The notes beneath the pieces were generated by a model. That model saw nothing but the letters and a program-made list of their open reading frames with translations, did not search any database and had not been told where the DNA came from. This document shows positions 61,563 through 64,000 of a DNA stretch of 64,000 bases, piece by piece (the first letter of the stretch is position 1; each line of letters starts with the position of its first letter). Position numbers and translations under genes: made by a program. The DNA comes from Actinocrispum wychmicini. Its GTDB lineage: Bacteria > Actinomycetota > Actinomycetes > Mycobacteriales > Pseudonocardiaceae. Location: assembly GCF_004345645.1 (NCBI RefSeq), contig NZ_SLWS01000003.1, positions 372,001 to 436,000 on the forward strand, written 5' to 3'.

Positions 61563-62627
61563 CTATTTTCTCAGTTTTCGGCGGAGTTCCTTGCCGCGCA
61601 ACAGCATGCTGATCAACGCCCGCTGCGGGCCGGCCGCGCCGGTCGCCTCAAGCAGCGACGCGATGCTCCACAGCTGCGTCTCCTCGGTGTGGTTCGGCGC
61701 GCCGTGCACGTCGTCGTACTCCCGGACCTTGAGGTCCCGCACGTGCTTGCGCAGCAACTGGAGGTCGGCCGCGGGGATGATCTCGTCGCGCAGGCACGAC
61801 ATGTACGCCAGCGGGATGTCCAGCGCGGCCAGCTGGTCCTCGGTCAACGCCCAGTCAGCGAGCCGCTCGGACCCGCTCAGGTGCGCCAGCGTGTCCAGGG
61901 TGACCCGCGGGACGCCGCGCAGCCAGTCACCGTCCGTGAAGAACTCCTTGACCGGCGCGTTCGTGGTCACGATCCCCTTCACCCGAGGGTCCTCGACGGC
62001 ACAACGCATCGCCATGTGGCCGCTGAAGCTCATCGCGATCGCGTACGTGCGGGTGACGTCCGCCTGGCCGGCCAGCGCGTCGAGCAGCCCGGACAGCATC
62101 CGCCAGCTGTCGGGTGTGTACGTCAACGGGTTCGCGCCGACACCGGGCAGCTCGGCCACGATCCCGGCCATGCCGAGCCGGCCCAGCTTGGCCAGCGTCG
62201 GCGCCCACTGCTCCTTGACCGTGACGATCCCGCCCATCAGCACCAGCAGCGGCTTGGGGTCGCGGGACGACAGGCCCGCCGCCCAGCACCGGACCCGGCC
62301 GCCGGGCAGGTCCGCCTCGAACGGTTCGATGCCGCTGCGGCTGCGCTGCCGCCAACGGTCGATCGCGGCCACGCCGCGGTCCTGCGCCTCCTGCCGGGCC
62401 GGGCCGTCCACGAACGGGAACCTGGCCATCGCGAAATACTTGGCGGCTTCGAGGTCGAGCCCCTGTCGCACCAGGCGTTCCCCGGCCTTGCTCCACTCAC
62501 CGGCCCACGAGCCCGGACCGCCGCCGTCATCCGTGGCGATCCGGTCCAGCACGGTCCGGTAGTCACCGATCCGCTGGCCGCGCGCGTGCACCTGCACGTG
62601 CCGCTTGAGTTCGCCTAGGTCGTTCAT
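61563..62627 (-). CDS. Alpha/beta hydrolase of tetronate cassette (Agg5/ChlD4-like)
   Basis: 354 residues, ATG 62627 overlapping the acyltransferase stop (ATGA). FrsA/DUF1100-like hydrolase: LLVLMGGIVTVKEQW (oxyanion), nucleophile Ser in YAIAMSFSGHMAMR, Asp in MSCLRDEIIP, His in DVHGAPNHTEET. In agglomerin and spirotetronate pathways an enzyme of this fold eliminates acetate from an acetylated tetronate to form the exocyclic methylene (from memory). The order FkbH-ACP-acyltransferase-hydrolase here supports that role rather than a general esterase. Confidence 0.82.
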   Translation of the reverse strand: MNDLGELKRHVQVHARGQRIGDYRTVLDRIATDDGGGPGSWAGEWSKAGERLVRQGLDLEAAKYFAMARFPFVDGPARQEAQDRGVAAIDRWRQRSRSGIEPFEADLPGGRVRCWAAGLSSRDPKPLLVLMGGIVTVKEQWAPTLAKLGRLGMAGIVAELPGVGANPLTYTPDSWRMLSGLLDALAGQADVTRTYAIAMSFSGHMAMRCAVEDPRVKGIVTTNAPVKEFFTDGDWLRGVPRVTLDTLAHLSGSERLADWALTEDQLAALDIPLAYMSCLRDEIIPAADLQLLRKHVRDLKVREYDDVHGAPNHTEETQLWSIASLLEATGAAGPQRALISMLLRGKELRRKLRK

Positions 62628-63394
62628 TGGACCGCCGCCAACACCCTGGCCGGCGCGAACGCCTCCATCCGGTCCTTGACCTCGGTGAGCACGTCCGCCG
62701 CCTCGGCGCCGTCGATGACCCGGTGGTCGAACGTGAGGCACAGTCGCATCACCGGCGCGATCACGACCTGGCCCGCGCGGGCCACCGGCCGGTCGGTGAT
62801 CCGGCCCAGCCCGAACGTGACCGTGGTGCCGCCGACCGAGTAGAACCCGTCCACCGGGCGGTGGCCCAGCGAAGTCACCGCGAACGTGCCCATCGTCTCG
62901 GGCCGCCGGCTCAACGGCCGCACCCCGAGCCGGTACAGCAGCGGCGCCAACGGCCACGGCAGCCGGTGCAGCAGCCGCACGGCGGCGAACTCCGGCTGGG
63001 TCGCCGGGTCGCCGTCGCGGAACTGCTCGATGTGCTCCTGGATCTCCTCCAGCGTCGCGTCCTGCACGTCCGGCAGCACGGTGGCGAGCACGATCCGGTG
63101 ACCGTTGAGCGTCTTGTCCAGCGTGAGCTTGCCGTTGACCGATCCGTACCGGGCGACACGCGGCCCCCGCACGGCCGCGTTGGCCTCCGGATGCTCGGCG
63201 AGCGTGTTCGCGGCCGCGTGCAGCAGGTACGTGACGATGGAGAGCCGGCGCCCGTCCGCGCGGTACTCGTCGCGGTGCGCCAGCACGCCGGTCATGTCGA
63301 TCTCGGTGTCCAGGAACACCGGTGCGAACCCCCGGATCTCGTCGAGGAAACGCAGTGTGTGCGTGCGTTCCCGGGCGATCCGTGTGATCCTCAT
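62624..63394 (-). CDS. Stand-alone 2-oxoacid dehydrogenase-type acyltransferase (Agg4/ChlD3-like)
   Basis: 256 residues: only the catalytic domain of E2 acyltransferases, with the active-site His in CLTFDHRVIDGAEAADVL. Lipoyl and E1/E3-binding domains are absent, so it is not part of a dehydrogenase complex. In tetronate biosynthesis such a protein acetylates the primary hydroxyl of the glyceryl-derived tetronate before elimination (from memory). Coupled by ATGA to both neighbours. Confidence 0.85.
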   Translation of the reverse strand: MRITRIARERTHTLRFLDEIRGFAPVFLDTEIDMTGVLAHRDEYRADGRRLSIVTYLLHAAANTLAEHPEANAAVRGPRVARYGSVNGKLTLDKTLNGHRIVLATVLPDVQDATLEEIQEHIEQFRDGDPATQPEFAAVRLLHRLPWPLAPLLYRLGVRPLSRRPETMGTFAVTSLGHRPVDGFYSVGGTTVTFGLGRITDRPVARAGQVVIAPVMRLCLTFDHRVIDGAEAADVLTEVKDRMEAFAPARVLAAVQ

Positions 63395-63621
63395 GATGAC
63401 TGCACCGACAACGCGTAGATCTCGTCCAGCGAGCCCGCTTCCATCGCGTCGGGCAGCAGGATCCGGATGCCCTTGCGCCGTTCCAGCACAGTCAGCACGG
63501 CCAGCATGTGCAGCGAGTCCCAGGACGGCAGCCGGTCGAACGGGACCTGCGCGTCCTCGACGGACACGGGTAAGCCCAGTTCGTCATGCAACAACGTGAT
63601 GAAGTCGTCGATCGTGTCCAC
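63391..63621 (-). CDS. Acyl carrier protein, glyceryl carrier of tetronate cassette
   Basis: 76 residues from GTG 63621, sharing a base with the FkbH stop (TAGTG). ACP fold: VDTIDDFITLLHDELGLP, phosphopantetheine Ser in LPSWDSLHMLAVL, third helix MEAGSLDEIYALS. The attachment motif is WDSL rather than the common DSL after LG, as in small stand-alone ACPs of glyceryl units. Would carry the glyceryl group made by the FkbH protein. Confidence 0.88.
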   Translation of the reverse strand: MDTIDDFITLLHDELGLPVSVEDAQVPFDRLPSWDSLHMLAVLTVLERRKGIRILLPDAMEAGSLDEIYALSVQSS

Positions 63622-64000
63622 TAATTTCGTCCTCCCAGTCGTTCCGTGAGCTGGATGTGCCCGGGTGGCGGCGCGATGTCGGCGAGGTCGTGCCGGAAGG
63701 TGGTGACGTCGCCCTCGGTGCCGATCAGTTCGAAGCCGTGCCGCGCGTAGAAGTCCCGCAGCTTGGCGTTCTTGGCGGTCGGCCGGTAGGTGCCCAGCAC
63801 CGCCTTGGCGCCGGTGTCCCGGGCGTGCCGCAGCACCGACCCCAGGCACGCCTCCTCGATGCCACGGGAGAAGACCCGGCAGCTCAGCAGCAGGTTGTCC
63901 ACCCGCAGCTGGTCGCCGTCCCGGTGCGCGAACACCGCGCCGACCAGGCCGTTGTCGCCGAACCGGTCCCGGGCGTGGATGGCCAGGGTGAGCGCGGCCG
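63621..64000 (-). CDS. FkbH-like glyceryl transferase/phosphatase, C-terminal part
   Basis: Only the last ~125 residues lie in the window; the gene enters from beyond base 64000. They are the GNAT-like C-terminal domain of FkbH proteins: ARDRFGDNGLVGAVF, LDN-type LRVDNLLLSCRVFSRGIEEA, RPTAKNAKLRDFYARHGFEL. FkbH proteins dephosphorylate 1,3-bisphosphoglycerate and load glyceryl onto an ACP (HAD domain upstream). Next to an ACP, E2-like acyltransferase and hydrolase this defines a tetronate-forming cassette. Confidence 0.85.
   Translation of the reverse strand, partial: AALTLAIHARDRFGDNGLVGAVFAHRDGDQLRVDNLLLSCRVFSRGIEEACLGSVLRHARDTGAKAVLGTYRPTAKNAKLRDFYARHGFELIGTEGDVTTFRHDLADIAPPPGHIQLTERLGGRN

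Overview
The window is about 70% GC, with GTG starts, many four-base gene overlaps and typical actinobacterial gene families. It comes from an antibiotic-producing actinomycete. I infer Pseudonocardiales, because the N-acylamino acid racemase at 34.6-35.7 kb looks very close, from memory, to the Amycolatopsis enzyme. I see no rRNA, tRNA or CRISPR array.

Layout. 1-13 kb carries nitrogen-compound metabolism: a peptide-type ABC ATPase, an amidohydrolase and an MFS carrier; an amiS-amiE acetamidase operon; and, 7 kb away, a divergent AmiC-like amide receptor/MarR pair. The two amide loci share an unusual tandem palindrome, so they probably form one split regulon; a nitrilase follows. Between them (5.3-10.4 kb) lies a tightly coupled sigma/anti-sigma/secreted-peptidase/ABC-exporter operon. 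14.2-15.2 kb holds a TetR/cupin pair with a clear operator.

15.5-32.7 kb is an accessory island rich in conflict-system genes. Its core is a complete Tn3-family transposon (16277-23098), with 45-bp perfect terminal inverted repeats and a 5-bp AAGTA target duplication. It carries an EACC1 + caspase-TM-bPH module and has inserted into a resident EACC1 + caspase module of the same architecture. Rejoining across the insertion restores the caspase frame exactly. Further right are a secreted protein, a scar with two IS630-like fragments around two decapitated genes, an antiporter, a 981-residue repeat NTPase with a fresh internal duplication, and a cyclase-like/EAD2 protein.

32.9-46.9 kb is a divergent peptide and D-amino-acid utilisation locus. 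Leftward run a class-A beta-lactamase-like hydrolase, an M20 peptidase/desuccinylase, an N-succinylamino acid racemase and a PucR regulator. Rightward run a peptide importer, two serine peptidases and a GNAT of the type found with succinylamino acid racemases. Together they look like uptake, cleavage and D-to-L conversion.

48.3-64 kb is the edge of a biosynthetic gene cluster. It has a precursor operon (NphT7-like KSIII, 3-hydroxyacyl-CoA dehydrogenase, acyl-CoA carboxylase beta and epsilon), two deoxysugar genes, a P450, an HTH/Clp-N/MFS operon with a leaderless-type promoter, a large LuxR regulator, and the cassette FkbH-ACP-acyltransferase-alpha/beta hydrolase that marks tetronate polyketides. 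No PKS genes are in the window; they should lie beyond base 64000.

Several genes at 11.2-22.7 kb carry single-base frameshifts, mostly at G runs. These may be real decay or sequencing errors, and this limits what can be said about activity.
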